From: [Enterobacter] lignolyticus SCF1 | GTDB taxonomy: Bacteria; Pseudomonadota; Gammaproteobacteria; Enterobacterales; Enterobacteriaceae | Length of the DNA stretch: 64,000 nucleotides | Assembly: GCF_000164865.1 (NCBI RefSeq) | Contig: NC_014618.1 | Span: 1,860,001 to 1,924,000, forward strand | Direction of reading: 5' to 3' | In this document: piece after piece, positions 53,389-61,669 of the stretch | Position numbering within the stretch: the stretch's first letter is position 1 | Layout of the letters: every line of letters begins with the position of its first letter | Translations under genes and position numbers: made by a program | Notes under the pieces: model-generated | Database searches by the model: none | Told to the model about the DNA's origin: nothing | What the model saw: the letters and a program-made list of their open reading frames with translations, nothing else

Positions 53389-55677
53389 ATGAAACAGCTG
53401 TGCTCGGTTAACTTTCTGATCTTTATCGTGTCTGTGGCCGCGCTGGTCAGCGGGCTGGGTTTTATGCTTTGGGGGCATCAGGAACTCGCCCACGGGATAT
53501 GGACAGGCGGAGCCGTTCCCGCGCTTGTTTTTTTAGTGTATGAAACCCTGCGCGCGCTGGCCAGACGCGAGGCGGGGGTGGATATGCTGGCGCTCATATC
53601 CATCTGTGGCGCGATTGTGCTGCAGGAGTATCTGACCGGAGTGGTTATCGCCGTGATGCTTGCCAGCGGCAGATCCCTCGAAAGCTTTGCGCAGCGTCGT
53701 GCCGGGCGGGAAATGTCGGCGTTACTGGCAAAAGCCCCCAGAACCGCTAACCGATTTGACAATGATGCGGTGGTCCAGGTCCCGCTGGATCAGGTACGGC
53801 CTCACGATCGCCTGCTGGTTCGCAGTGGCGAAATCATTCCTGTTGATGGCGATTTAACATCGCGTATCGCCATTCTTGATGAGTCTGCGTTAAGCGGGGA
53901 GTCAACGCCGGTTGAGCGCAGAGAAGGTGCCGCCCTGCGCAGCGGCGTGCTTAACGCTGGCGCGCCTTTCGAAATGCGGGCGACCGCCAGCGCGAATGAA
54001 AGCACTTTCGCCGGTATTGTCCGGCTGGTTAGTGCGGCGCAAAGCGCGAAAGCCCCTGCCTCACGGCTTGCAGACCGCTACGCGCTGTGGTTTGTTCCCT
54101 TATCGTTAGGCATGGCCGGAGTGGCCTGGCTTTTGACCGGCGATCCCGTGCGCGCCCTCGCGGTACTGGTGGTTGCTACGCCTTGTCCGCTGATCCTGTC
54201 TGTGCCCATCGCCATTGTCTCCGGTATGTCGATATGCGCGAAACGCGGCGTGCTGATCAAAGGCGGCGGCTATCTTGAGCAGCTTGCACAGACCCGCGTG
54301 CTGTTTTTTGACAAGACGGGGACCCTGACCAGCGGGCGGGCTCAGCTGATGTCTGTCAAATCCAGCCGGGGCATTAACCCTAATGTCGTTCTCGGCGTTG
54401 CCGCCTCGCTGGACCAGATGTCCGGGCATGTTATTGCCAGCGCGGTGGTGAACGCGGCGCACGAACGCGGTCTTTCGCTGTCGCTTCCGACGGAGGTGAA
54501 GGAGCTGGGGGGCGCGGGGCTGATCGGCAACGTGGATGGAAAGCCTGCGGTCATCGGCTCTTATGAATTTGTAACTTCTCTCATCCCTTCCCCCGACTGG
54601 GCTCAGGCTTTCCTGCATGACGTTGCCGAGGAAGGGGGCGTCGCCGTGTTTGTCGCGATAGAGGGCGCGGTGGCTGGCGCGCTGCATTTGGCCGATCAGA
54701 TCCGGATGGAAACGCCTCGCGCATTGCGATTACTGCGCAGAGCCGGGATCCAGCACATCATTATGCTGACTGGCGATAATCAGCAAATCGCTGAAACTAT
54801 CGGCGCGGTTGTCGGCGTTGACGAGGTGCTGGCTGAGCAAACGCCGGCGGGAAAACAGGCGGCGATTGAAGCCGGACGCAGGCGGGGCATCACGATGATG
54901 GTGGGGGATGGCGTAAATGATGCGCCAGCGCTTGCGGCGGCGGATGTGGGGGTGGCGATGGGCGCGCGTGGCGCCGCGGCATCGTCTGAAGCCGCCGATG
55001 TCGTACTCCTCGTGGACAGGCTGGACCGTCTGGCGGAGGCGCTCCATACGGCGCACATGACGCGGGCGATTGCGCTACAAAGCGTAATTGCCGGAATGGG
55101 TCTGTCCGTCGTGGCAATGCTCATTGCCGCCTGGGGATATCTCCCACCGCTCTACGGCGCATTTCTGCAGGAGGTCATCGATGTTGCGGTTATCCTCAAT
55201 GCGCTGCGCGCCTTGCGGATTGTGCCGCTGCGCGTCAGTCAGCACAGCCTGTCAGCCGTCGAGCTGCAGGCGCTCAGGGCCGATCACCTTGCGCTCGCCC
55301 CCATTCTCGATCGGCTGACGAGCGTCACGAGAGAGCTTAATACCATCGCGCCCGCTCAGATAAGACAAGCGGTCGTGGAGCTGGACTTGCTGCTGCAGGA
55401 GAAGCTGTTTCCTCATGAGCGGGCCGATGATACGGATGTCTACCCTGTCCTGGCGAACCTCCTGGGAGGAGACGATCCCATGGCCGCAATGAGCCGGACG
55501 CACCGGGAGATTTTTGAGCTGGGGCGCAGGCTCAGGCGGATTGTCGCCACAATACCTGTCGACGGCATTCCTGAAAGTGAAACAGTGGCCGAACTGCAGC
55601 GCATTCTGTACGGTCTGGAAGCAATCCTGCGGCTGCATTTTGCTCAGGAAGAGGAAATTTATCAGAATCTGGAGTAA
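53389..55677 (+). CDS. P1B-type metal ATPase with TPCP motif and C-terminal hemerythrin-like domain
   Basis: A 762-residue P-type ATPase of the inner membrane. Phosphorylation site DKTGTLT has D308; the membrane metal motif is T264-P-C-P267 instead of the usual CPC; the A-domain has LDESALSGESTPV and the hinge MVGDGVNDAPALAAADVGVAM (partly quoted). There is no N-terminal metal-binding domain. Residues about 625-762 look like a four-helix hemerythrin fold: H633, H676 (HERAD), H705 (HREIFE) and H750 (HFAQE). This architecture matches the P1B-5 group, for which Ni/Fe export is reported in rhizobia; here the metal is inferred. I chose ATG at 53389 because AGGGAG lies 11-16 bases upstream; earlier in-frame starts are less likely. 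Confidence 0.85.
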   Translation: MKQLCSVNFLIFIVSVAALVSGLGFMLWGHQELAHGIWTGGAVPALVFLVYETLRALARREAGVDMLALISICGAIVLQEYLTGVVIAVMLASGRSLESFAQRRAGREMSALLAKAPRTANRFDNDAVVQVPLDQVRPHDRLLVRSGEIIPVDGDLTSRIAILDESALSGESTPVERREGAALRSGVLNAGAPFEMRATASANESTFAGIVRLVSAAQSAKAPASRLADRYALWFVPLSLGMAGVAWLLTGDPVRALAVLVVATPCPLILSVPIAIVSGMSICAKRGVLIKGGGYLEQLAQTRVLFFDKTGTLTSGRAQLMSVKSSRGINPNVVLGVAASLDQMSGHVIASAVVNAAHERGLSLSLPTEVKELGGAGLIGNVDGKPAVIGSYEFVTSLIPSPDWAQAFLHDVAEEGGVAVFVAIEGAVAGALHLADQIRMETPRALRLLRRAGIQHIIMLTGDNQQIAETIGAVVGVDEVLAEQTPAGKQAAIEAGRRRGITMMVGDGVNDAPALAAADVGVAMGARGAAASSEAADVVLLVDRLDRLAEALHTAHMTRAIALQSVIAGMGLSVVAMLIAAWGYLPPLYGAFLQEVIDVAVILNALRALRIVPLRVSQHSLSAVELQALRADHLALAPILDRLTSVTRELNTIAPAQIRQAVVELDLLLQEKLFPHERADDTDVYPVLANLLGGDDPMAAMSRTHREIFELGRRLRRIVATIPVDGIPESETVAELQRILYGLEAILRLHFAQEEEIYQNLE

Positions 55678-55690
55678 GCGGCGGGGAATG

Positions 55691-55714
55691 AAAAGGCCCG
55701 CACGAGGCGGGCCC
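55691..55714 (-). terminator. Rho-independent terminator of the porin gene
   Basis: GGCCCGC (55695-55701) pairs with GCGGGCC (55707-55713); the AAAA at 55691-55694 gives a U-run on the minus-strand transcript. It lies about 18 bases past the porin stop. The plus-strand ATPase gene has no T-run here. Confidence 0.8.
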
Positions 55715-55731
55715 AAAAGAGAACCGCGGGC

Positions 55732-56919
55732 TTAGAACTGATAAACCATACCAATGCCGACGACATCATCGGTAGAGATGCCGTTAGCTTCGTAGAAGTT
55801 TGCGTCGTTATCCAGCAGGTTGATTTTGTAATCCACGTAGGTGGAGAAATTCTTGTTGAAGTAGTAGTAGGCGCCAACATCAATGTAGTTCACCAGGTCC
55901 TGATCGGTCAGGTAGGAACCCTTGCTGTTGTAGTGCACGCCCACGTCAACGCCTTTAGAATAGACCCACGCCAGAGACGGACGCAGGCCGAAGTCGAACT
56001 GATACTGCGCTACGGCTTCGAAGTTCTGCGTTTTGTTGGCGATACCGCCGTCGCCGAACGGGGTCATATTGCGGGTTTCCGCATACATCATCGCCAGATA
56101 GACGTTGTTGGCGTCATATTTTGCGCCGAGCGTCCAGACATCCGCTTTATCGCCGCCGGCCCTTACGGTACCGTTTTTACCGTTGCCATAGGTATTGATT
56201 ACGCCGCGGGTAAGCACCTGATCGTTGGTACGATCGGAGGACGCATAAGCGGCACCGACGCTGAAGCCCTGCATGGCGGGAACGGCGCTGCTGAAGTCAA
56301 ACGTGGTGGACATGCTGAAGCCGTCGCCGTTCTGGAAGCGAACGCTGTCATGACCGTTCTTGGTGCCTTCCTGGTTGTTTGAACCGCTTTCGTTCGCCCC
56401 CTGGTATTGCAGCGCGAAGTTCCAGCCGTCAACCAAGCCGAAGAAATCGCTGTTGCGGTATGTGGCGACGCCGTTGGTACGGCCCACCATAAAGTTATCG
56501 GTCCAGGTGTAGGAGTCGCCGCCGAACACCGGCAGCATATCGGTCCAGCCTTCAATGTCGTACACCGTACCGTAGTTACGTCCGTAATCGAAGGAGCCAT
56601 AGTTGGCATACTTCAGGCCGGCAAATGCCAGGCGGTTGAAGGACTTATCGCCAGCGCCTTCGGTATCGTTAGCGTAGGTTTTGTATTCCCACTGGCCGTA
56701 GCCGGTCAGATCGCTGGTGATCTGTGTTTCGCCTTTGAAGCCGATCTGCACATAGGTTTCGTCGCCGTCATCGCCAGGGTGATCGGAGAAGGTATGACGG
56801 GCATCGATCTTACCGTAAAGGTCAACTTTATTCCCATCTTTATTATAGATTTCTGCCGCATTTGCCGCGCCCGCGATCAGTAATGCAGGCACAATAATTG
56901 CCAGTACTTTTCTTTTCAT
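55732..56919 (-). CDS. ompS1: OmpC/OmpF-type porin, OmpS1 (YedS) orthologue
   Basis: A 395-residue trimeric general porin: signal peptide of 21 residues ending GAANA, mature start AEIYNKDGNKVDLYGKIDA, YDYG-type motif SFDYGRNYG, an L3 constriction-loop region with DMLPVFGGD, NKNFSTYVDYKINLLD, and a final Phe. ATG at 56919 has AAAGGGAA before it; longer upstream frames are non-coding. The name rests on position: in Salmonella and E. coli ompS1/yedS lies next to yedR-yedJ-dcm, as here. In S. Typhi OmpS1 is poorly expressed and controlled by OmpR and H-NS; similar control is likely. In E. coli K-12 the gene is broken, but it is intact here. Confidence 0.88.
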   Translation of the reverse strand: MKRKVLAIIVPALLIAGAANAAEIYNKDGNKVDLYGKIDARHTFSDHPGDDGDETYVQIGFKGETQITSDLTGYGQWEYKTYANDTEGAGDKSFNRLAFAGLKYANYGSFDYGRNYGTVYDIEGWTDMLPVFGGDSYTWTDNFMVGRTNGVATYRNSDFFGLVDGWNFALQYQGANESGSNNQEGTKNGHDSVRFQNGDGFSMSTTFDFSSAVPAMQGFSVGAAYASSDRTNDQVLTRGVINTYGNGKNGTVRAGGDKADVWTLGAKYDANNVYLAMMYAETRNMTPFGDGGIANKTQNFEAVAQYQFDFGLRPSLAWVYSKGVDVGVHYNSKGSYLTDQDLVNYIDVGAYYYFNKNFSTYVDYKINLLDNDANFYEANGISTDDVVGIGMVYQF

Positions 56920-57582
56920 TATATATTCCCTTTGTATAATGGATACTGTGAATATTTGTAATTCCACCCGAATTACCATTTGAATACTAGCGGTGAAGTT
57001 CATTTTAATTCAAGGAATAAATGTAAATAAATTATTTAAAATATTTCTAATTATTTCATTTCTAGCTATATATATTTCTTTTTTATTGAATAAGCTTACT
57101 CATTCATTATGTTGATTTACATCGATTTTTATGCGTTATTGTTGATGTTTTAGTGTTTGTTTGGTGAATAGTAGATGCTATCTCAATGGATCAGGAAGTA
57201 TTGGCGGTTGAGGATTATGAATGCAAAAAAAAACCTGGCAAATGCCAGGTGAAAAATATCTTTGGAAGAAACGAGTGAAATATAAAATAACAGAAGGTTT
57301 ATTCGCCGAAAATACTGGCATGGCGCCGCGTTGAAATAAAGTGCGGATAAATACTTTTGCCAAAATAATCGGCGAGGCCTGACGACTGGCGCGCCGCTTT
57401 TCCATCGGCAGCCTGCTGTCACTTCAGATGGTGCTGGCGAAACCTCGGGAATTGTGGGTAAAGAGGGATCTGTAGCGGAAGGCTTTTTCAGTTTGCCTCA
57501 TGGCGATATAATGTGATGATTATCACATTTATTGGTGCCGAGAGAGGCACGGCCTTAGGACAACGTTAAAAAAGGGAGCCGT
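56920..57582. promoter_or_regulatory. Long AT-rich region between ompS1 and drpB
   Basis: About 660 bases with leftward porin control signals and rightward drpB signals. The 57000-57180 part is very AT-rich, as expected for H-NS/OmpR-controlled porin promoters. It also contains a minus-strand transcription unit, listed separately as a small-RNA candidate. No credible protein gene is seen. Confidence 0.6.
57225..57328 (-). ncRNA. Candidate small RNA at the position of E. coli rseX
   Basis: Minus strand. A promoter-like pair (TTGGCA at 57363-57358 and TTTATT at 57340-57335, 17-base spacer) is followed by about 100 bases without a convincing ORF and then a perfect terminator: an 8-bp stem ACCTGGCA/TGCCAGGT (57233-57240, 57243-57250) and nine Us. 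In E. coli the Hfq-dependent RNA RseX, which represses ompA and ompC, is encoded between yedR and yedS, the same interval. The identity is inferred from position; the sequence was not compared. Confidence 0.45.
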
Positions 57583-57858
57583 ATGATGGAGAAGAGAGCA
57601 GTACGCAGCCCGGGTGGCAAGCTGGCCCTGTGGGTTTTTTATGCGTTTTGCGGGTATTTCGCGTGGGCGATGCTGCGCTACGTCTGGGTCGTGAGCCAGA
57701 TAGCGGCGGTACCCGGCGCGGCCATCGACGGCTCGCTCAGTTCGACGGCAGGAAAGTGGCTGGGGGCGCTGGCCGGGTTTCTGGTGCTGGGCGTGGTGGG
57801 GCTGATTCTGGGCGGCATCGCGTGGTACACACGTCCGCGCTCCTCAGAGTCATCATGA
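57583..57858 (+). CDS. drpB: Inner-membrane cell-division protein DrpB (YedR)
   Basis: A 91-residue protein with two membrane segments (about residues 15-37 and 57-82) and a short basic N-terminus. Recognised mainly from synteny (ompS1-drpB-yedJ) and overall resemblance to E. coli YedR, reported as a non-essential division protein under the name DrpB. AGGGAG lies 5-10 bases upstream; the ATG at 57583 or the next one at 57586 may be used. Confidence 0.75.
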   Translation: MMEKRAVRSPGGKLALWVFYAFCGYFAWAMLRYVWVVSQIAAVPGAAIDGSLSSTAGKWLGALAGFLVLGVVGLILGGIAWYTRPRSSESS

Positions 57859-57915
57859 GCATGACATAAAAATGGGGTATGCTGCAGGGCCGAGGAAGAA
57901 ACGAAAGGCGTCGGC

Positions 57916-58605
57916 ATGATACTGGATAACTGGCAGCAACGTTTTGAGCAGTGGATGCAGCAACATCACGCCAGTGATGATGCGGCACATGATATTTCTC
58001 ACTTTCGCCGCGTGTGGGCGACCGCCCGCCAGCTGGCGCAGGGGAGCGAGGCCGACCAACAGGTTATCCTTACCGCCTGTTATTTTCATGACATTGTCAG
58101 TCTGGCGAAGAACCACCCTCAGCGGCATCTCTCCTCCCGGATGGCGGCGGAGAAAACGCTGACTATCCTGCGGGACGATTTCCCGGATTTTCCTGCGCAG
58201 GCGTATCCGGCGGTGGCGCACGCCATTGAGGCGCACAGCTTCAGCGCCAGGATCCCGGCAGAGAGCCTCGAAGCCAAAATCGTGCAGGATGCCGATCGCC
58301 TTGAAGCGCTCGGCGCGATTGGTCTGGCGCGTGTATTTGCCGTGGCCGGTGCGCTGAACGTCGCGCTATTCGACAGCGACGATCCCTTCGCCGATCGCCG
58401 GGCGCTGGATGATAAACGCTACGCCCTCGATCACTTCCAGAGCAAACTGCTGCGCCTGCCGCACACCATGCAAACGGAGAAGGGCAGAGCGCTGGCGGAG
58501 CATAATGCGCGCTATCTGGTGGACTTTATGGCGAAAATCGCCGCAGAGCTTAAGGGCGAGCCGATGCGGCTCGACGAGGCGGTGATCCGCCGTTTTTATC
58601 CCTGA
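57916..58605 (+). CDS. yedJ: HD-domain phosphohydrolase YedJ
   Basis: A 229-residue metal-dependent phosphohydrolase of the HD superfamily. Metal ligands are H25-D in AAHDISHFRRVW, the HD pair in CYFHDIVSLAKN and the downstream aspartate in VQDADRLEALGAIG. The substrate is unknown. It matches E. coli YedJ throughout and lies between drpB and dcm as in E. coli. Confidence 0.93.
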   Translation: MILDNWQQRFEQWMQQHHASDDAAHDISHFRRVWATARQLAQGSEADQQVILTACYFHDIVSLAKNHPQRHLSSRMAAEKTLTILRDDFPDFPAQAYPAVAHAIEAHSFSARIPAESLEAKIVQDADRLEALGAIGLARVFAVAGALNVALFDSDDPFADRRALDDKRYALDHFQSKLLRLPHTMQTEKGRALAEHNARYLVDFMAKIAAELKGEPMRLDEAVIRRFYP

Positions 58606-58697
58606 TGTGAGCGGCCGCAGGGGTTTTATCCCTGAGAACAGGCACTGGAGTGTTTTTATGGTACTCTCAGGGATATTTGTCCGCTCCGGTTATTGAA

Positions 58698-60128
58698 ATG
58701 CAGCAAAACCCTTCTCGCACCACACAGACTTCGCAGACGTTCGAACAGCCCGCCGCCGATCCGCTGGCGCTGCTCGCGCAGCTTCAGGGCATTTACGACG
58801 TTAAAACCCTGGTGGCGCGGCTGAATGCCGTCGGCGAGCAGCACTGGAGTCCGGCCATTCTGAAACGTGCGGTCGATATCGGAAAAATCGCCACCCGGGC
58901 AAGCGAAAACGAGCTGGCTCATCTCCAGTCGCTGCTACCTGTACCGCCTGCGAACCATCCGGACTACGCGTTTCGCTTTATCGATCTTTTTGCCGGTATC
59001 GGCGGTATTCGCCACGGATTTGAAGCCATTGGCGGGCAGTGCGTGTTCACCAGCGAGTGGAACAAACACGCGGTGCGAACCTACAAGGCCAACTGGTACT
59101 GCAGCCCGCAGGACCATCAGTTTAATGACGATATCCGCAGCGTTACCCTGAGCCACCAGCCCAACGTGACCGACGGCGAAGCGGCTGAGCATATCCGCGG
59201 GGTCATCCCTCAGCACGACGTGCTGCTGGCGGGCTTTCCCTGCCAGCCGTTTTCGCTGGCGGGAGTCTCTAAAAAGAATGCGCTTGGACGCGCCCATGGC
59301 TTTGCCTGCGACACCCAGGGCACGCTGTTTTTCGACGTCGCCCGCATTATTGATGCCTGCCGTCCGGCGATCTTCGTGCTGGAGAACGTCAAAAACCTTA
59401 AAAGCCATGACGGCGGCAAAACGTTCCGCATCATTATGCAAACCCTCGACGCCCTGGGCTATGACGTGGCCGACGCCGCCGAGATGGGCGCCGACGACCC
59501 GAAAATTATCGACGGCAGGCACTTTTTGCCGCAGCACCGCGAACGCATCGTGCTGGTCGGTTTTCGTCGGGACCTGAACCTGCATCAGGGGTTTTCCCTG
59601 CGCGCGCTGCCCGGGCTCTATCCGGCGCAGCGTCCGACCTTTGGCGAACTGCTGGAGCCCACCGTCGACGCAAAATTCATTTTGACGCCGGTGCTGTGGA
59701 AATACCTCTACCGCTACGCCAAAAAGCACCAGGCCCGGGGGAACGGCTTCGGCTACGGGCTGGTCGACCCCACTAACCCCGACAGCGTCGCCCGTACGCT
59801 CTCGGCGCGCTACTACAAAGACGGCGCGGAGATTCTGATCGATCGCGGTTGGGATAAGGCATTAGGCGAACGGGATTTCGACGATCCGAACAATCAGCGG
59901 CGTCGTCCGCGTCGGCTGACGCCGCGCGAGTGCGCGCGGTTAATGGGGTTTGAAGCGCCGCAGGGCTATCAGTTCCGTATCCCGGTTTCCGACACCCAGG
60001 CCTATCGCCAGTTTGGCAACTCGGTGGTTGTCCCGGCGTTTGCGGCGGTGGCGAAACTGCTGCGTTCGCGTATTCTGCAGGCGGTTGCGCTGCGGGGCGA
60101 AGAGAAGCGCCATGGCGGACGTTCATAG
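58698..60128 (+). CDS. dcm: DNA cytosine methyltransferase Dcm
   Basis: Methylates the inner C of CCWGG. The 476 residues have C5-methyltransferase motifs: FIDLFAGIGGIRHGFE (motif I), GFPCQPFSLAG with nucleophile C182 (IV), FVLENVKNL (VI), QHRERIVLVGFR (VIII) and QFGNSVVVP (X). It differs from E. coli mainly in the N-terminal tail. ATG at 58698 matches the E. coli start (MQ...). It overlaps vsr by 17 bases, the classical dcm-vsr arrangement. Confidence 0.96.
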   Translation: MQQNPSRTTQTSQTFEQPAADPLALLAQLQGIYDVKTLVARLNAVGEQHWSPAILKRAVDIGKIATRASENELAHLQSLLPVPPANHPDYAFRFIDLFAGIGGIRHGFEAIGGQCVFTSEWNKHAVRTYKANWYCSPQDHQFNDDIRSVTLSHQPNVTDGEAAEHIRGVIPQHDVLLAGFPCQPFSLAGVSKKNALGRAHGFACDTQGTLFFDVARIIDACRPAIFVLENVKNLKSHDGGKTFRIIMQTLDALGYDVADAAEMGADDPKIIDGRHFLPQHRERIVLVGFRRDLNLHQGFSLRALPGLYPAQRPTFGELLEPTVDAKFILTPVLWKYLYRYAKKHQARGNGFGYGLVDPTNPDSVARTLSARYYKDGAEILIDRGWDKALGERDFDDPNNQRRRPRRLTPRECARLMGFEAPQGYQFRIPVSDTQAYRQFGNSVVVPAFAAVAKLLRSRILQAVALRGEEKRHGGRS

Positions 60129-60606
60129 CAAGGCGACGCGCAGTAAAAACATGCGGGCCATCCGTACGCAGGATACCGCGATCGAAAAGCGGCTGGCGGC
60201 GCTACTGACCGAAATTGGCTTCACCTTCACCGCCCAGGAGGCCAGCCTGCCGGGGCGGCCCGATTTTGCGCTGGCCGACTACCGCTGCGTTATCTTCACC
60301 CACGGCTGCTTCTGGCACCATCACCACTGCTATCTCTTTAAGGTTCCGGCGACGCGAACCGCGTTCTGGCTGGAGAAAATTGGTAAAAACGAGCGACGGG
60401 ACGCGCGCGACATCGCGGCGCTTGCCGCAGACGGCTGGCGGGTGCTGGTGGTGTGGGAGTGCGCCCTGCGCGGGCGGCAGAAGCTCTCAGACAAAGCGCT
60501 AGCGGAACGGCTGGAGGAGTGGATCTGCGGCGGGGGGGCCAGCGCGCAGATCGACACTCAGGGGATGACCCCGTTAATCATTACTCCTCAGACCGGCACG
60601 GCTTAG
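60112..60606 (+). CDS. vsr: Very short patch repair endonuclease Vsr
   Basis: Nicks 5' of T in T:G mismatches arising from deaminated 5-methylcytosine at Dcm sites. It is 164 residues with SLPGRPDFALADYRCVIFTHG containing the catalytic aspartate (partly quoted), the FWHHHHC zinc/His cluster and WECALRGR. It is about 8 residues longer at the C-terminus than the E. coli protein and overlaps yedA (minus) by 26 bases there. Confidence 0.95.
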   Translation: MADVHSKATRSKNMRAIRTQDTAIEKRLAALLTEIGFTFTAQEASLPGRPDFALADYRCVIFTHGCFWHHHHCYLFKVPATRTAFWLEKIGKNERRDARDIAALAADGWRVLVVWECALRGRQKLSDKALAERLEEWICGGGASAQIDTQGMTPLIITPQTGTA

Positions 60607-61492
60607 CCGTCGCGCGAACCGGGAACAGCGTTTTGCCCAGGGTGACCAACACCACGGCGAAGATGATTATCCCCAGCGCCAGCCACTCGACGCCGGAGAG
60701 CGACTCGCCGCCGAAGCTGGTGCCGAGCAGCACCGCCACCACCGGGTTGACGTAGGCGTAGCTGGTGGCGACCGCCGGGGAAACGTTGCGAATCAGATAC
60801 ATATAGGCGTTAATGGCAATCAGCGAGCCAAAAACCGCCAGATAACCGACCGCCAGAAAACCCGACAGCGTCGGCCACTGCGTCATGCGCTCGCCGGAGA
60901 GCAGCGACGCGCACATCAGCACGATCCCGGCCGCCAGCATCTCGACCGCCCCGGCCATCATCCCCGTCGGCAGCTCAATGCGCGACCCATATACCGAACC
61001 AAACGCCCAGCTGATAGAGCCGATGAGTATCAGCAGCGCGCCCCAGGGGTTGCCGCTGAGGTTGCCGCCGCTGTTGAGCAGAATAATACCCGCCAGACCG
61101 ATGGCGATGCCCAGCCACTCCAGTTTACGGGTGTTGATGCCAAAAAGGCGGCTGAAGCAGAGGGTAAACAGCGGCACGGTCGCTACCATGACGGCGGCAA
61201 TTCCCGAAGGAACGTGCTGGTGTTCGGCGATCGTCACAAAGCCGTTGCCTACCGCCAGCAGCAGCACCCCGATTAAGCACGCGTTCAGCAGCGGCCTGCG
61301 TGCGGGCAGCTTGTGGCCCGTTAACAGCAAAAAGCTCATCAGCAAAATGCCCGCCGAGAGGAACCTGACCCCCGCCATCATCATCGGCGGCCAGCTGGCC
61401 ACGCCAATGCTGATGGCGAAATAGGTCGAACCCCAGATGATATAAAGTGCAAACAGCGCTCCAATGAGCGGTAACAATTGTCTGACGCGCAT
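60581..61492 (-). CDS. yedA: EamA/DMT-family transporter YedA
   Basis: A 303-residue inner-membrane transporter with about ten membrane segments in two EamA repeats; N-terminal LFALYIIWGSTYFAI and the repeat-start WGSTYF are typical of YedA/RhaT-like exporters. The substrate is uncertain; export of amino acids or metabolites is a family-level guess. It is convergent with vsr and shares 26 bases with it. Confidence 0.92.
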   Translation of the reverse strand: MRVRQLLPLIGALFALYIIWGSTYFAISIGVASWPPMMMAGVRFLSAGILLMSFLLLTGHKLPARRPLLNACLIGVLLLAVGNGFVTIAEHQHVPSGIAAVMVATVPLFTLCFSRLFGINTRKLEWLGIAIGLAGIILLNSGGNLSGNPWGALLILIGSISWAFGSVYGSRIELPTGMMAGAVEMLAAGIVLMCASLLSGERMTQWPTLSGFLAVGYLAVFGSLIAINAYMYLIRNVSPAVATSYAYVNPVVAVLLGTSFGGESLSGVEWLALGIIIFAVVLVTLGKTLFPVRATAKPCRSEE

Positions 61493-61669
61493 ACGTCCTC
61501 ATGGCAAAATAAGAAGGGCACATATAGTTAACGGTAAAACTATCCGTCTGGCGAGTGCTTTAATTGGTGGCTGCAGGGCTATTTTGATTGACATGCGGTG
61601 GCTGTGGCATGCGCTGCGTTTTGCTGCATACTCAGTGGTATACCGACACTTTTTGAAAGGAATGCGATT

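Noticed and set aside
57178..57405. 75-codon minus-strand frame near the terminator at 57233-57250
   Set aside because: No ribosome site or domain; the U-tailed hairpin lies inside its 3' end, which is better explained by a non-coding transcript.
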